Shown: in pieces, positions 41,901 through 56,900 of the stretch | How the letters are laid out: every line of letters starts with the position of its first letter | Position numbering within the stretch: the stretch's first letter is position 1 | NCBI GenBank assembly: GCA_046349915.1 | Contig: JAXMBL010000008.1 | Location: forward strand, 434,001 to 498,000 | Origin: CAIXSC01 sp046349915 | GTDB taxonomy: Bacteria > Planctomycetota > Planctomycetia > Pirellulales > Pirellulaceae | Length of the DNA stretch: 64,000 nt | Direction: 5' to 3' | Made by a program: the position numbers and the translations under genes | Notes under the pieces: model-generated | Told to the model about the DNA's origin: nothing | Database searches by the model: none | Seen by the model: the letters and a program-made list of their open reading frames with translations, nothing else

Positions 41901-44900
41901 CCGCCGTCGAAGTGAATCGACACATCGGCCGGCGTCACTCCGCCCGTCGCGGCATCCAAGTAGGCGTCCGCCGTGGCGTTGAGATGGCCGCCGTTCGACA
42001 CGCCGCCCGCCGGTGCATTGTTTACCGCAGGCGCCGCGCCCGCGAAATCAACAACTCCCTGGGCCGTTTCGTCAATTACCAACGAATCGTCGTCGGTCGA
42101 ACCAATCACGGTCAACGACAGCACATCCGAGGCTGGTCCCGTGAAGACCGTGCCCGAATTCACTCGCAAGCGAAGGTCAGGCGCCGCTCCCACAAAGTCA
42201 GCCACGATCTGGTCGGCGACTCCGTTCTGGAAGCCGCTCAATCGCATGTCGAGCACCAAGTGATAAGCGCCCGCAGACGTGGGGTTCTGTTCAATGCCCG
42301 TGAAACTGACCGGCAATTCCGTTTCGGGCGCCACGAACGAGTAGATTCCCGAACCGAGCGGACTACCCAGCGTCAATGTGGTATTTCCCGAAGCCACTCC
42401 CGACAGATTCAAATCGAGCGTATCGCCTGGAGGCACTCCTAGGTCCCCGAATGTAGGTGAACCACCATGGACCGCGAAACTAGCCGTGGCACTCGGCGTA
42501 ATCTGGAACGTGTCGTTGTCGACGCCGCCTTGGATCGTGGCGCCCGCTGGCGCTGTCACCCCAACCAAACTGACCGTCGACCCGTCGGTCGTCACGTTCA
42601 CATCGGCATCCACGCCCGCCGCACCATCGACTTCGATCAACAGAGTTGTCGTCGCAGTCAGCGGCGCAGTGGCCGTGACGTCGTCGCCAACTCGAAGCGT
42701 GATCGAGCCAGCCGTGGTGACGATTCCATGCGATACGACTAAATCGTCCGTAGAACCCGCATTGTCATCGACTCGTACCAAGACATTGCCTCCCGCCGAC
42801 AGACCGGAGACCGTGGTCGAGAACATCGTGAGCGACCCAATGGTCAGCGCGTCGACGTCGCGGAACACAACTGCGCCACCCGCTTGAACCGCCAACGTGT
42901 CGACATCGTTCGCTTCTCCCAGTGTCACACCGCCCGAGGTATTCGCGGCGAGCGCCGCGGCAATTACCGTATCGCCAGCGTTTTGCGACACGTTGCCCGT
43001 CACTTGCAAGGACAACCGACCAGCGCCCAGCGCCACATCCTCGTCGATCAACAGCCCCCCACCCCCGACCACCAATCGGACGTCGTCGCCCGCCGTCGTC
43101 AGACCGGAGGTTCCAACACCCGAGACTGAGCCGATCGTGAGCGTTCCCGCATCACGATACTCGATTACGCCATCGCGATTGGCTGCCAAGGTCGCGACAT
43201 TGTTGGTCGCATCGGTGAGCGTCGTCGCGCCCACGCCCAAAAGCTCGAGGCCATTCGCGATCACATTGTCGCCCGCATTTTGCGAAATCGAACCAGTCAC
43301 GTCGAGCGTCAAATCGCCCGTGCCCAGAGCGACGTCGGCGTCAATCAGCAGTCCGCCACCCGCGACCGTCAGACGCACATCGTCGTTGACAGTGGTGATG
43401 CCCGCCGTGCCAAGACCCGTGACCGTGCCAATGGCGAGCGTGCCGGCATCGGTCCATTCAATGACGCCATCCCGATTGGCCGCCAGCGTGGCGACATCGT
43501 TGCCAGCGTTGGCCAGCGTGGTCACTCCCGTCCCCAGCAGTTCCAATCCGCCCGCCGTGATGTCGGCGCCGGGGCTCTGCGTGATCGCTCCCGCGACGTT
43601 TAAACTCAAGTCTCCCGTCCCGAGCGTAATGCTGCCGTCAATCAACAGGCCACCTGCGAGGACCGTGATTTGGACATCGTCATCGATGGTGTTGATCCCG
43701 GTTGTTCCCAGCCCAAGAATGGCTCCGATCCCCAACGCGCTCGAGTTGCGGTAAGTGATCGCGCCATCTCGATTCGCGGCCAGGACGTTCACACTATTGC
43801 CAGCGTTCGACAACGAGGTCGTGCCTACGCCCATCAATTCCAACGCAGCTGCCACGATATCGTCGCCCGCATTCTGGGAAATGGGGCCATTGACCTGAAG
43901 CGTAACGTTCCCGTTGACCGTGATGTCGCCGTCGATCGTCAATGAATCGAGTCCGGTGGCGCCGCTGGACAGAATGAGGTTGTCGTTTCCATGAGCATTG
44001 TTCGCTCCAGCAATGATGATCGAGTCATTGCCATCCGTGCCGCCGCTGGCGGTATCGATCAGCACAGTGGAGTTGTTGAACAAGTGGACCGCTTCAAATG
44101 CGACGCCGCCGCTGGTTCCGCTGACGACCAACGCGGGCACGACGTTCGTCGCGGCATCGAACCCTTGGTCGATCGTGATCACATCGTCGCCGCCCGTCAC
44201 ATGCACTTGGGCGATCAGCATGCCCGAGATGTCGACCGGCTCGAGCTGGGTAAAGTACACGACGCCCTGCCCCACGATGGTCACGCTCCCATCATTGTCC
44301 AACAATGCGTTGGCCGTGGCATCGCCCAGATAAATGGCCGTCTGGCTGCCATCGCCGATGATCGAAAGAACATCGCCATCCTGAGGATCGACTCCAGCCG
44401 TGAGCGGCGAGGCTTGGGCGCCGCCGTTGTAGAACACTCCCCCTGAGGGAAGAGCATTCGAGTTCAACTGGACGGTCATGCGATCGTCCTCACCTTGTCC
44501 ATTGAAGGTGAATTGTGTCGCACCACTAGTGACCGACACGATGTGATTGGCGTTGAGTTGATAGTCGAAGCCCAAGGCGGTTGGCGTCAGCACCAACGTG
44601 TCGCCGGCATTCGAGCCGTTGACGACCGGTTGGCTGTTCAACACCACATCGTTGCCGGCGCCGCCCTGATAAGTGATGAAGAACTGTCCCCCGTTAAAGG
44701 CGATGGCGGCGCCTTCGGGAAGACCCGCGAATTGCCCAACGACGGGGTCGCTGCCGTCGTTATCGATCAGAACGATCGATTGCTGAGTCGTTCCATCGGG
44801 AATATGCGTGCCGGTGAGAACGAGGCTCGCGCCGCCCAAATCAACGCTTCCCGTGACAGCCCATTGATCGTACTGGGTGTCGACCGTCACGCCATTGATC

Positions 44901-47900
44901 GTCGCTGTCAGCGACGATCCGGCGGACAACGTTAACGATTGCGAGGCAATATCCGCGGTCGCCGAGAGTGGCGAACCCGGAGCGATTGCACCGCCCGCAT
45001 TCACGACGACCGGTCCCGTGATAACTCCCGATCCGCCCAGCGTGGCGGTCGCATTGACGGTGGTGGCGCCTGATCCCAAGGCAGATAGCGGGCCATTCGC
45101 CAAGACAACGCCACCGTCAATCGTGGTGTCGATGTACGAATTGGCGCCCGAAACGGTCAGCGTACCCGTGCCATTCTTGATGACGTTGCCGGAGCTGACT
45201 GTCGAGACGATCGGCATGGCCAAACCGTTGGCTGGAACCCCCATGGACCCAGGCTGGAAGCGTCCCGTCAGACCCGAGCCGCCGCCGCTATCCGAGTTGG
45301 CGTAGACAATGCGGTAAGTGCCAGCATTGAGCGTGCGTGAGACAAAGCCGGTCGCGTTGCAGCAACCCACGTTCTGCACCATTTCACCCGCCTCGAAGGC
45401 GTTATTGCCGCTGGTATCGATCCAGATCGCGGCGTTGTCGTCGTTGTTCGTCGCGGCGAAGTAGTAAGTGCCCGTGGTGGGGATCACCAGCATAGCTTCG
45501 AACACCACGGAGAATGCGGCGGCCCCCGGCACGCCGCCGCCAAAGAAGGTGGTGAAGCGAGCGTCCGAGTCTTGAGGGAAGTTCAGCGCGCCAACCAGCG
45601 GCGCCGTGGCCGTCGGCGCCGTCGCCCCGCCCGCGATCAGGTTGTTGATATTCGTGGAATTGACGGCCTGCAGCGGCAGGAACAGGCGGCCTTCAAACGA
45701 GGAGAAGTAAGGAGCACTGATCAATCCAGCGACCAAGGAGGCTGGAACATTAATGTCGCCGTCGCCGCTAAAGACCAGATTGGCGACTGGAGACGCCGAA
45801 AAAAGCGTGTTGCCTTGCATCGTCAACGTGGTGCCTGGCGAGTTATTGCCAATCGTGCTGGTCGCTCGATACGACGCGTCTGGTACGGTGATCAAGCTGG
45901 TGAGAGTGACATCCGCATCGCTGATACTGTTTAAGGCCCCGTTACCGGAGGTGTTCCAACCATCGCCTGACACCGTGAAGGTTTCATTGATCACCAGCGG
46001 ACTGGCGCTCTTGAATTCCACCGCCGCACCGGTCGCGACGGTCGTTGTTCCCGTACCGCCTCCCAAGGCGCTGTTATGGCCGACTTCCAACACGCCCGTG
46101 TTGACCGAATTACTTCCGGTATACGTGTTGGCGTTGGACAGACGCAAGCGACCTTGACCGATCTTGGTCACGCCGAACCCGCCCGAAACCTGTACGACCG
46201 CCTGCATGTCGAGTTCAACAGGCGCTCCACCCTCGCGTACATCAATATTGCGAGTTCCACCGTTCAGGTCATATCGTCCCGTCACGACGGCCGCTGGACT
46301 CGCCGCCCCTGCACCACCTTGTGAAACCGCAATCAGCGAATTGTTGTTTACTAAGGCGCCAGCGCCCGTCGCAATGTTTCCGCTGATCGTGCGTCCCGCG
46401 TCGAGCACGATGGCGTTATTCACCGTTTCGGTCTGGCCATTCAGATCCCACAGGCCGGTGGATGCGATACGCACGATCCGATCGCCGATCTGGTTGCCGC
46501 CCGCGGTACTGGCATGCAACAAGACGTCGCCGTTGTCCGGACCTGCGTTATCACCAATGATCACTTCCCCGCCTGGGATCGCGGTCGCCGCTCCTTGCTT
46601 ATTGAGCCGCAGCGTGCCTTCCGCAATCATTGTGCTCCCGGCATGAGTATTGGAGACGGTTCCGCCAAGTTCCACGACGCCAAGGCCCTGCTTCAACAGG
46701 TTGGTGCCCGTCACGATGTTGACGCCCGTCGCGGAACCAATCGTCAGAGTTGTGCCCGCATCCGCGCCGATGGAAGAGGTGCTAACGACCGAGACATTAC
46801 CCATTCCAGCAATCGTGCCGTTCCAAGTGTTGCTTCCACCCACGTTACGTAAGGCGCCCGTGCCGACCGCCCCTTGAAAGGCGTTATTCCAGACTGCTGA
46901 TAAGGCTGCATTCACAACGCCGACACCGTTCAATACCAGTTGTTCGTTGTTGACCGTGCCCAGGTTGTCCAATTCGAGCGAACCCGAGCTATTCACGGTC
47001 GTTTGCGATGCCGCAATGTTCGCCAAACCGCCGCCTTGCGATGTAGCGCCCGCGCCGATCGTCGCGCCTCCGCCCAGCGTGCCAGCATTGGTGGTGATCT
47101 GAGCCACGTCGGTCGCGGCCAACGTGCCGCCAAAGCGGATGAAGTACTGAATGTTGGCGTTGCCGTTGATCACGCTCACGACGCTGACGCTGCCACCCGC
47201 GCCGCCAATGGTTGAGAGTGCATTCAAGGCCGCCTGCACTTCGTCGGCCGAGGCATTGAAGTCAAGATTGCTGGTCGTGGCGGCATTGAATGTCAAGGAA
47301 TATTGCCCGGTGGCGGCGCCCAGCACATTGCTGACCACATAGTTCTGAATCTCGTTGGGCAGCACGCTCCCCAGGCTGGCCGAATTCTCAATCTGCAGGG
47401 CGCCCGTGTTCGCCACTGTCGCGCCCGTATGAGTATTGGCGCCAGTCAGCACCATGCGACTCGCCGCTCCCGTGTTCTTCACCAGATTGCTCATCGAGCC
47501 GAGTGCGCCGTCCGCGATCACGGACGATACGATGAGATCATCCGCGCCCGGCCCATCGGCCGTGACATTGAAGTTACGACTTGTTGGCCCTCCTGCCGCC
47601 GATTGGCGTAAGAGTTCCAGCGTGCCGCCGCCAATGGTCGCCGTGGTGGGGGCGGAGGCGGGTAAGTAGCCGTAATTGTCGACTGTCAGGTCGCCGTTGA
47701 GCATTAGCGTGCTGCCGCCGTTCAGCAGAATGCTGCCCGACGCTTGCGGCGCCATGCGGAGCGTCGTGGCGCCAATCGTCTCGCGTCCCATTTGTCCGCC
47801 TGCCGTGAGGGTCGTGACCGCGACCGTTGCGGCGGAGTAAGGAGTCGTGCCGGCGACGACCTTCATCTGCGGCTGATTCACGCCCGCCAAACTGCCAAGG

Positions 47901-50900
47901 AAGGTGACCGTGAAGGCCGCGTTTTGCGTGGGCGTCGAGCCCAACACGAGCACGCTGCCGCCCACTCCACCGATCGAGGCCAGTGCATTGAGCTTAGTTT
48001 GGATCGAGGCAAGCGAGTCGCCGAAGTTGATGTCCGTTGTCGTCGCGCCGTTGAATTGCAAACGGAACTGGCCCGCGGGCGTTGTATTGCCGACCTGAAC
48101 CTGTTGCACTTCGTTGGTCACAGATACCGTTTGAGCCGCGTTTGTTCGCAACTGACCAGAACCCGCCACAACGACCGCCACGCCATCGGGGATCTGCTCG
48201 GATCCCGCCAAGATGGCTTGGTCGGAATTGGCCGGCCCCATGTTGTCGCCGACGACTAACGTTCCCGAAATGGCGGGTACGCCTGGGATGTTGTTGAGAA
48301 TGAGCGTTCCCTCGAGGACGCCCGTGTTGCCCGTCAAGCGATTCACCGAGGCGCCCGCAATCTCCAACTCGCCCGCCCCGACCTTGATCAAGTCACGGTT
48401 GTTGCGGATATCGCTGTTGGCATTGTTCCGCGTGCCGAAAACCTCGCCCGTCAACGCTAAACGGCCCGAGTCAACGCCGACAAACGCCCGAGCAAAGTTG
48501 TCGTTGTCGGCTACGTTGCGAATATCAAAGATACCCGCGATGCTGTTGCTGCCCGCCAGACTGTTGATCGCGCCGGTGGCCGTGTCCAGCAACGCAGCTC
48601 GACCGAGATATCCGAAAGCAGACAGTTGATTGTCGGGCGCGAAGACGACAAGGTTGCGGTTGGCCGGCACGTTGACATTGCCTAGCGATCCATCGAGTTC
48701 CAAGGCGGCGCTGGCAAATCCCAGTCCCGCCGCACTAAGATAGTCGTTTCGCAAGTGAACGTTGGCTGTACCGCCTCCGCCCAAAGCGTTGCTATGTGCG
48801 ATTCGGAGGATGCCGTTCTCGATGCGGATGCCGTCGGTCTGGCCAGTACCGCCATTCACACCCGTAATCGTGTCGCGCACATCGAACGTATTGTTGCCCG
48901 CCCAGACCATCGTTCCCGAGCCGCGCTTCGTGGGAACAATGAAATTGCCGCCGCCGCTGATCACTCCCGCGAACGTCACTGGCGCCAAGGGATCCACGAC
49001 GTCAAGATTGACGACCTGTCCGGTTCCGGTCGAGCTATGCAACGTGATTCCGCCGTTAATCCGTAAATCGTCCGTGCCGCCGAAGTCGCGACGACCGCCC
49101 CAGACCGTCGTGACGTTGTTGAGTAAGGCAAATGAGTTGACCAGCGTGCGATTACCGCCAACGGGCAACAACTGCGCATTCCCCATCTGCACTCGTGCCG
49201 TGCCGAGCGCCGTGTCGTTCCCGACGCTGAGAATACCGCCCGAGTGATTGATCCCCGCCACGCCGTTGGTGACGGTCGAAGGGGTGAATGTTCCCGGACC
49301 GACCACGACCGTTGTCACAATCTGATTGGGGACGTCTTGTTCGGCCAGATGGCCTGTGAATTCAATGTTGAACAGTCCCGCCCCGGCGACGGTGACGTTG
49401 ACGCCTCCGACGCCAACGCTCGGCAGCGCCTCGAGCGCGGACTGGATCAGCCCCCGCGTCACGGCGTCAGCCGCATTCACAAGAATGGCCGAAGTGACAT
49501 TGCCGTTGAAGTTGATGCTGAACTGGCTGGTACCAGCCGTGGTCCCCGCGACGGTCACTCGCTGCACTTCGTTCGTGCCCGCCAAAAAGGTATTGGCGGC
49601 ATTGTTCAAGCGCAGGCCGCCGAGCCCGGACTTGACCAAGCGACCGTTGCTCAAAGGAGCGTCGATCACCACCTCATTGAGCGATACGCCGTCATTCACG
49701 GTGAATGTCCGCGTTCCACCGACCAAGTTGAAACCTGCCGCGGCAAGGGTCAATGGATCACCCGCACCGAGGCCTGTCGTGAAACTCAAGTTGCCGTTCA
49801 AATTGAACGTGCCGCTGCCCAGATTGACGTCGCCGCCCGATGTGTTGAGTGCATTGACTTGCAGCGTACCGCCGCCCGCGCTGTTCTGAACCGTGCCGCC
49901 GTTGACGGACAAGGTATTCGCAATCGTATCGGTCTTGCCATTAGTGTCGAAGACGCCGGGCGAATTCACGGTGATCGTCACGTCACCGATCATGTTCGTA
50001 CTCACACCCGTCGCCGCGTAGCGCACCAGTCCACCACCGACATCGTCAAAGTTCCCCAGATCGTCGATCGTCAGCGACCCATTCAGTGCGATCGCGGCGC
50101 CTGACTTGTTGAGTGTCAATGTACCGCCATTGACGTTTACGGCCCCCGTCGAACTGTTGCTGGTTCCACCCGAATAGATCAATTCGCCCGCGCCGCGCTT
50201 GATCAACTGGTTGCCGCCCGTACCCACATTGGCATTCAGATCCAAGCGGGTGCCAGCGCCTGTCGAGATGAAAGTGGGATTCGTGCTCCAATTCACCGCC
50301 GTCGCGCCAGTACCGATGGTGGTCGTGTTCGCGCCGCCGATCGTCCTCAAGGCGCCGCTTTGATCGTCGTTCAAACCAAATCCGTTCACGGAGATTGGTT
50401 TGTTGTTGATTGCGAGGTTTCCCGCGGTCGAGTCGAACACCAGAGCCGCTCGACGGTTCACGGTCACCGTCCCGCCTGGTTCAGAACCGAGTGCGTCGTC
50501 ATGGCTGACCACAACCGTTCCCGCGTTGATCGTCAATGCGCCGGTTAACTGGCGTCCCGCGGCGATATCGTTGTCGCCGGAGAGAACCAGTATTCCAGCT
50601 CGGTCCTTCCACAAAGTCGCCGAACTATTATTGGTGGTCGAGTTCGTCAACGTCGATCCCGACTCGACCAAGAACAACGGTTCGCGGCCGCCGAACTGAA
50701 TGCCCGGATTCCCGACCGAACCAGTCGGCGCCAGCGTGTTGGCACCACTCGCCGAAACGACCAACCCGGCGGTCGCCGTGCCTACATTCAGCGTGAATGC
50801 GCCGTTGACGGTGGCGCCATTTTCCAAGAGCAAGGCGTCGACGGTGCGATCGGCGGTCAAGGTGTCGGTCACGCCATTCAGACGCACGATTCCCCCTGAG

Positions 50901-53900
50901 TTGACCGACGAGTTGTAGGAGGTCACTCGACCGATAAAGAACGGCGCCGCGGCCGGGCTGCCGTCGGCGTCGGTGACCAGATCGAAACCGGCGGGTCCGG
51001 CAACGGTGGCCCACGGAGCAACTCCATTGACAAAGGGAGTGGCGCCCGCCTGAATTTGCACTCGGCTATTGCTGGTCGCGCCCAGGTCAGCGCCGACGCC
51101 TACCCAATGCACTGTGCCAGACCCACCGCGAGTCAGCGCCGTCGCTACTTGCAACTCCGTGACTCCGCCCGCGGAACTATCAATCGTCACGAGATTGTCC
51201 GAGCCAGCGTTGCCGCCTGCATTGAGCGTAAGTGTGCCAATTGACTCTACCGATCCACTCGCGTTGCCGCGTAGCGTGAGCCCGCCGCCCGCGATCGAGA
51301 CGGTGGCGGTGTCTGGAATGCGGTTGGTGTTCGAGGCGATATTGTCGATGACTAACGAGCCGCCTGCGTTCACATTGACGGCGCCAGTTCCCGTCGTGCC
51401 GGCGTCCCTGAGAATCAGCGTTCCGCCCACGAGCACATTGAGGCCATTCGTGAAGGAGGCGTTGAAGTCGAGCGTGTTACCATTGACTGTCGTGGCGCCG
51501 GGATAACTATTCGCACTGGTCAAAACAAGCGTGCCATAGCCATCCTTCTGCAACGCATTGCCTGCCGTGCCATTGATGACGGCGCTTACGACAAGGTCAT
51601 CCGCCGCATTGAGAATGAACGAATCGGCGACACTGAACGAGCGGTTCGCGCCTCCCAGATCGAGGTTGCCGGCGATTGTGGACGCGGGAGTCGCTCCTGA
51701 CGTCACGCCCGCGTTGGCGACGTCGAGAGTATTCGCGAGAATTAAAGTACGAGTGGGCGACGTGTCAATGCTCGCCGCGATCCCCATCAAACGTTGCATG
51801 GTGACGGCCGCCGGCAGTGATTCTGTCGCAGCGCCTGCCATACTTAACTGACCCGACGCCGCGATCGTCACGGGCACGGCGCCGCCGATTTGATCCGTGG
51901 ATGTGCCGAGTAACACCAAACGATCGGCGTTCGCGCCGCCGCCGCCATCGCCGATGGTGACGCGGCCGCCTCCGATGATCGCTTGGTAATTCGAACCCGA
52001 AACTTGTGGCTTGTTGAAGTAAACTGTTCCGGCACGAACTTCTAGCCCGTCGTCCATCGGGCTGACGCCATTGAATACGACTTGGGCATTGTCGGTGTTG
52101 CCGCCGAATTCCAGTTCGCCATTTCCCGTCTTGACGGCCAAAGACCCTGTAGCGCTCACCGTCGGGCCTGACAGGATCAGCCGATCCGGGTTGAGACCTC
52201 CGCCGTCCACTCCGGCCCAGCTTCCCGTATTGGCGGCGGCGAAGTTAATCGCCCCAGCCCATTCGCTCGTTTCCGTCACGCCTGGCGTGACATCGATCAT
52301 CCGCAAAGCGCCAAAGTTACCGAAACCGTTGTTGTTGATTGCCAACGGCTCGCTGACACTCAATCCAGGCACGACCTGCAACGTAGCGCCATTCCCCACC
52401 GTCGTCCCGCCCGTCCCGGTCAACGTCGTGGCAATCGCGGACGATAACGTCACCGGCGCGGTGAGGTTGATGCTGCTGATTTGCGCGACATCGACGCCGG
52501 ACAACAGCCCGCCAAACGACACCGTATAGACCGTCGAGGGGCCGGCGGGATTCGACGAGGTAACACTGACAACACCGCCGGTACGCAAAATTGACGGCAG
52601 ATTGTTGAGTGCATTGGCCACATCCACCGCGGTGGGAGGAGTGGTCGCGGTGTAGCTGAGAGCCGTCGTCGTCTGTCCGTTGTAAGTGATCGTGAACGAT
52701 CCGTTTCCTGGCGATGTCACTCCGAACGTTTGCTGCTCGGCAACCGTTCCTCCAAGCGTCCCATTGCCAGTGATGCGCAGGTTGCCGCCCGAAACGTTCG
52801 TCGATCCCGTGAAGCTATTCGAGTTGTTCGTGAGGAGAACCAGTCCCACTCCGCCCTTGGTGAAGCCGCTTGCGGTGGAACTGCCGCCGTTGACAATCTG
52901 ACCGCTGATCGTCGCCGTGCCGCTTTCGTAGCCCAGGTTCGCGCCGCCGCCGAACGTTGTATTGTTGAATGTCAACGTACGATTGGTCGCGTCGTTCGAG
53001 AGATTAACCGTCCCCGAGATCGTGAGCGACGCCGCCGACTCCATGATCGACTGAATGATGTTGTTGTTAGACTGATTAGTGATGTTTCCCGTCAACACCA
53101 GGTTGTCGTCGCCGCGTAGGTTGAGGGTCGCGGCGGTGGCCGTCGAGGTGTTCAGCAGCACGTTGTTCGGCAGAGTGATGGTCGTGGGCGCCCCGCCCAC
53201 AAAGTTCGAGGCGAACAACTGCGACGTCGTGTTGGTCGTCACCGTGATCGCGCCACTGCCCAACGCGTTGCTCGCGCCGACCACAATGCCGCCGCCGCCC
53301 GTAATCGTCGTGCCGCCCGCGTAACTGTTCCCGCCATTCGTCAGGTAGACGAGCCCCGAGCCGCTGGAACTGAGCGAACCGTTGCTGATCAGCGCATCAA
53401 TCTGCAACTCACGGACGCTCGCCCCCGAATCAGCCGCGTTGATGTTGTGATTAACGCCGCCCAAATTCAAATTGCCGGTGATTCGAGCGCCGACAGAGCC
53501 CGTGTGAGCTTGGACAGTTCCCGCCGGTAGCTGAGTTTGAATTCCCAATCCAGCGCCCAGCGTCAGGACGCCGGCGCCTGTCGTCACCAGTGGGTTCGTG
53601 GTGCTGGCGAGGAAGAAGTTGAGTCCCGTTTGATTCGCGTTGGCCAGCGTCTCGTTGTTGCCGTTCAAGTCGAGCCAGCCCGCGGGCGTGACCTGCACTT
53701 GCGCGGCGTCCGCGATTTGATTCGCTTGGAGCAATCGCACGACATCCGTCCCTTGCATGCCGTTGTCATTGCCGATGGTCAGAGTGCCAGCGATGGCGTT
53801 GACGTTTGGATTCTTGTTCAGCTCCAACACCCCTTCGAAGACGCTCGTTGATCCCGTGTACGTGTTGGCCGCGGCGTTGCCGGAGTAGCGCAGTGTTCCC

Positions 53901-56900
53901 GGCAACAACTTGGTTACGCCATTCGTGCCGCCGCCGATGGCGGCCGCAATGTCGAGCGTCTGCCCGGCGTTGACGCCGATGGTCGACGTCCCCAGCAACG
54001 TGATGGCGCCCGTCAGCGTATTGTTCCCGGCGATATTGCGAATCGCGCCGACGCCGCCATAACCAGTGCCGTTCGGGTTGAGCGGCTCCGCCAGGCTGAC
54101 GCCATCGAGCAACAGAGTTGTGCCCGAGTTGATTTGCGTCGGAGCTCCAACCGTGCCCAACGCCCCGGCATTTCGCACGACCAACTCGCCCTGTTCGATG
54201 ATCGTTTGAGGCGTATACGTATTCACAGCGCTGAAGATCGCTCGGCCGTTGTTGTTCTTGATCACATTCAACGGCGCCACGCCGCCGTTCGCAATCACCG
54301 CGGAGACCAACAAATCTTCGATCGCGGAGCTATCGTCAACAAGGATTCTGGCTTGTTGAGCGACCGTGCCGCCAAACTGCAACGTTCCACCGGCGATTTC
54401 CGCCGGCTGCGGCACGCCACCGCTGAACACCCGCACCTGCACGCGGCCGTTTTCCGCCACATCGTTGGCGATGCGAAGTGTGCCGCCGCCTAACTGCACG
54501 TCGCCGGCGCCCGCCGATCCGATATCGAGCCCCAGCACATCGTGGTTATTGCCGCCGCCCACGCGCCCGCGAATCGTTTCGGTGCGTCCATTCAGATCAA
54601 ACCGCCCGCTCGGCAACATGCGGATCCGGAAAGATCCGCCCGGCGTCGCCGATGTTCCATCGGGAATTTGGTCGTTGGCGAGCGAACGCATGACGACCGA
54701 ATTGTCGGCGCCCGTAAAGTTACCGATGAAGAACTCGGCGTTGTCATTCAAGTTGGGCAACGCGTTGACGCCTGGCGTCTTGTTCAACTCCAGCGTGCCT
54801 TGCCACACAATGCTGGTTTGCACGAACGTGTTGTTCGCCGTGCCGGCAAACTGCAACGTCCCTGTGCCGATCTTGTTCAGGCCTTGATTGGTCAACGCTC
54901 CTGACGTCCCCGCCGACCCAATCGTCAATGTCGAGCCGGCGACTGTCTCGATCGCGGTGCGGTTATGATTCAGGTTGACGTCTCCCTGCCAGACGCTTGC
55001 CCCGCCCACGCTGCGCAGACCGACGGCGGCAAAATTAGATTCACCAAAACCGGCGACTTGAATCGTCTCGGCGGGGATGTTGGCGCCGTTCAACTCCAAA
55101 GTACCGCCGTATTGCACGATGACACCGTTCGCCGTCGAGCCGAAGGCTGTGTCGCTGCTCGCGCGCACCACACCGTCAGTCAGGCGAGTCACTCCGGCAA
55201 ACGTGTTCGCGCCCGATAGGTTCAGTACGCCGCTGCCTCCCTTGGCAAGCATGGTGGAGGCTCCACCGAGGCTGCTCGACACATTCAGCGTCGACGTCGC
55301 GCCATCGACGTAAGCGATGCCATGGGTGCTGCCTAGAGTTAGCCCGACGACCGACAACGTATTTACGCCGCGACTCGCCAACAGTCCTGAATCCAGAGCA
55401 ACGGAGCCCGCTCCCGATACCGTCATTCCTCCATTGGGGAGCAACAACGCATTTGCCGTGATCGCTCCGCCTACCACTTCGTTGGCGGCGAGCTTCACGT
55501 TGACGGTCGCCGTCGCGCCCGCCAGCGTCGTGGAAAAATTCGGTCCGCTTGTGAGCGATCCGACGAAATTGTCAAACGGCGTTGTCAACGGGGAGGCATT
55601 GGAAACCGTGACGAAGTCGAGTCCCGCTGGACCCGAGAGGACCGCTTGCGGAATGATCGCGTCGGTCAAAGTCGGCAGACTCGTGAAAGCGATGCGGTTC
55701 TGGCTCGTCGGTCCAATGTCGGCGCCCCGGCCGACAAATTGAAAGTTAGAACCCGCGTTGACATCTTCGATGCCATAGCTCGCAAACCGCCAATTCGCCG
55801 CACCACCGGTCGGCAAAATCGCCTGCACTTGACTCGACGACGTGTTGTTGCGGAGTCGCAACTGCCCCATCGCCTCGCCGACGGTCTGACCCGCTTTTCC
55901 CGCCAAAACCAGCGAACCGCCCGCAAGGTCCATAATCGCTGCGTCGTTCAGTCGATCGACCAGCCCTACTCCGCTGTTGTCTAATTGGAACGCACTGCCG
56001 TATCCAATTAGCACGCTGCTGTTCAGGAGCGTGCCCCCGTCACGCAGCACCACGGCGCCGCCGTTAGCGCGCACGAAACCGCCCGTCGTGCCTCCCGCAT
56101 CCTGACCGACCTCCAAGTTGCCCGACAACGTCGCTGGGCTGGAGATCACCAGCGTGCCAAAGCCCTGTTTGCGAGTGAAAACAGTGCCCAACGACTCGCC
56201 CAAACCGCCCGCGAATTCGACCTGCCCCGCCGACGAAACGACAGGGAGCCAGTTGCCAGGCGTCACGCTCACGGGGCCGGTGAACTTGAGGTCGTTGCCG
56301 CCGCCGCCGATGAGGCCTACACCTGCAATGTTGAAGCCTGTTCCGAAGCCAATCGTGTTGGCGCCAAAGATCACCGGTGTGCTGATCGAGCGTGGACCGC
56401 CGAAGGTGGTGATCGAACCGTTCAAGAGCGCGCGGCCGCTGCCGAATGCCGTGTCGCTGCCAATCGCGAAGTTCCCGTTGGTGCGCACCACATCGCCTGT
56501 CAGGCCGCTGTTGTCGCCCGCCAGCAGCAAGGTTCCGGTGTTGCTCAGCAAGAATCCGCCCGACCCGATCAGGTCCGCGGCCAATTCGAGTTCGTAAGGG
56601 AGTTCGTTGCGATCGCCGCCAACGTCGATCGTGCGAGTCACGCCGCCCAGGTCGAGCGTTCCGTTCAAAATTCTTGGGGGGGCCGAAGGAACCAAAAGCG
56701 TAGCGGCAGTTGTGGCGCTGGTTGCGATGTTGCCGTTGACGGTGAGGATGCCCGTGCCGAGGTCGACGGATGCCGCGGCCTGCATCGACAACGCCGTTTG
56801 AGCGTCGGCGACGCCCAGGGTCTCGTTGTTTCCGTCAAGATCCAGCAACCCCGTGGGGGTGATCGTGACCAAAGCGAGCCGGTCGGGCAACTGATCGGGT

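Noticed and set aside
39628..42887. Several plus-strand frames of 100-280 codons over the giant gene
   Set aside because: All lie antisense to the repeat protein; their serine/proline/arginine-rich translations reflect the reverse complement of Gly/Asp/Thr-rich repeats.
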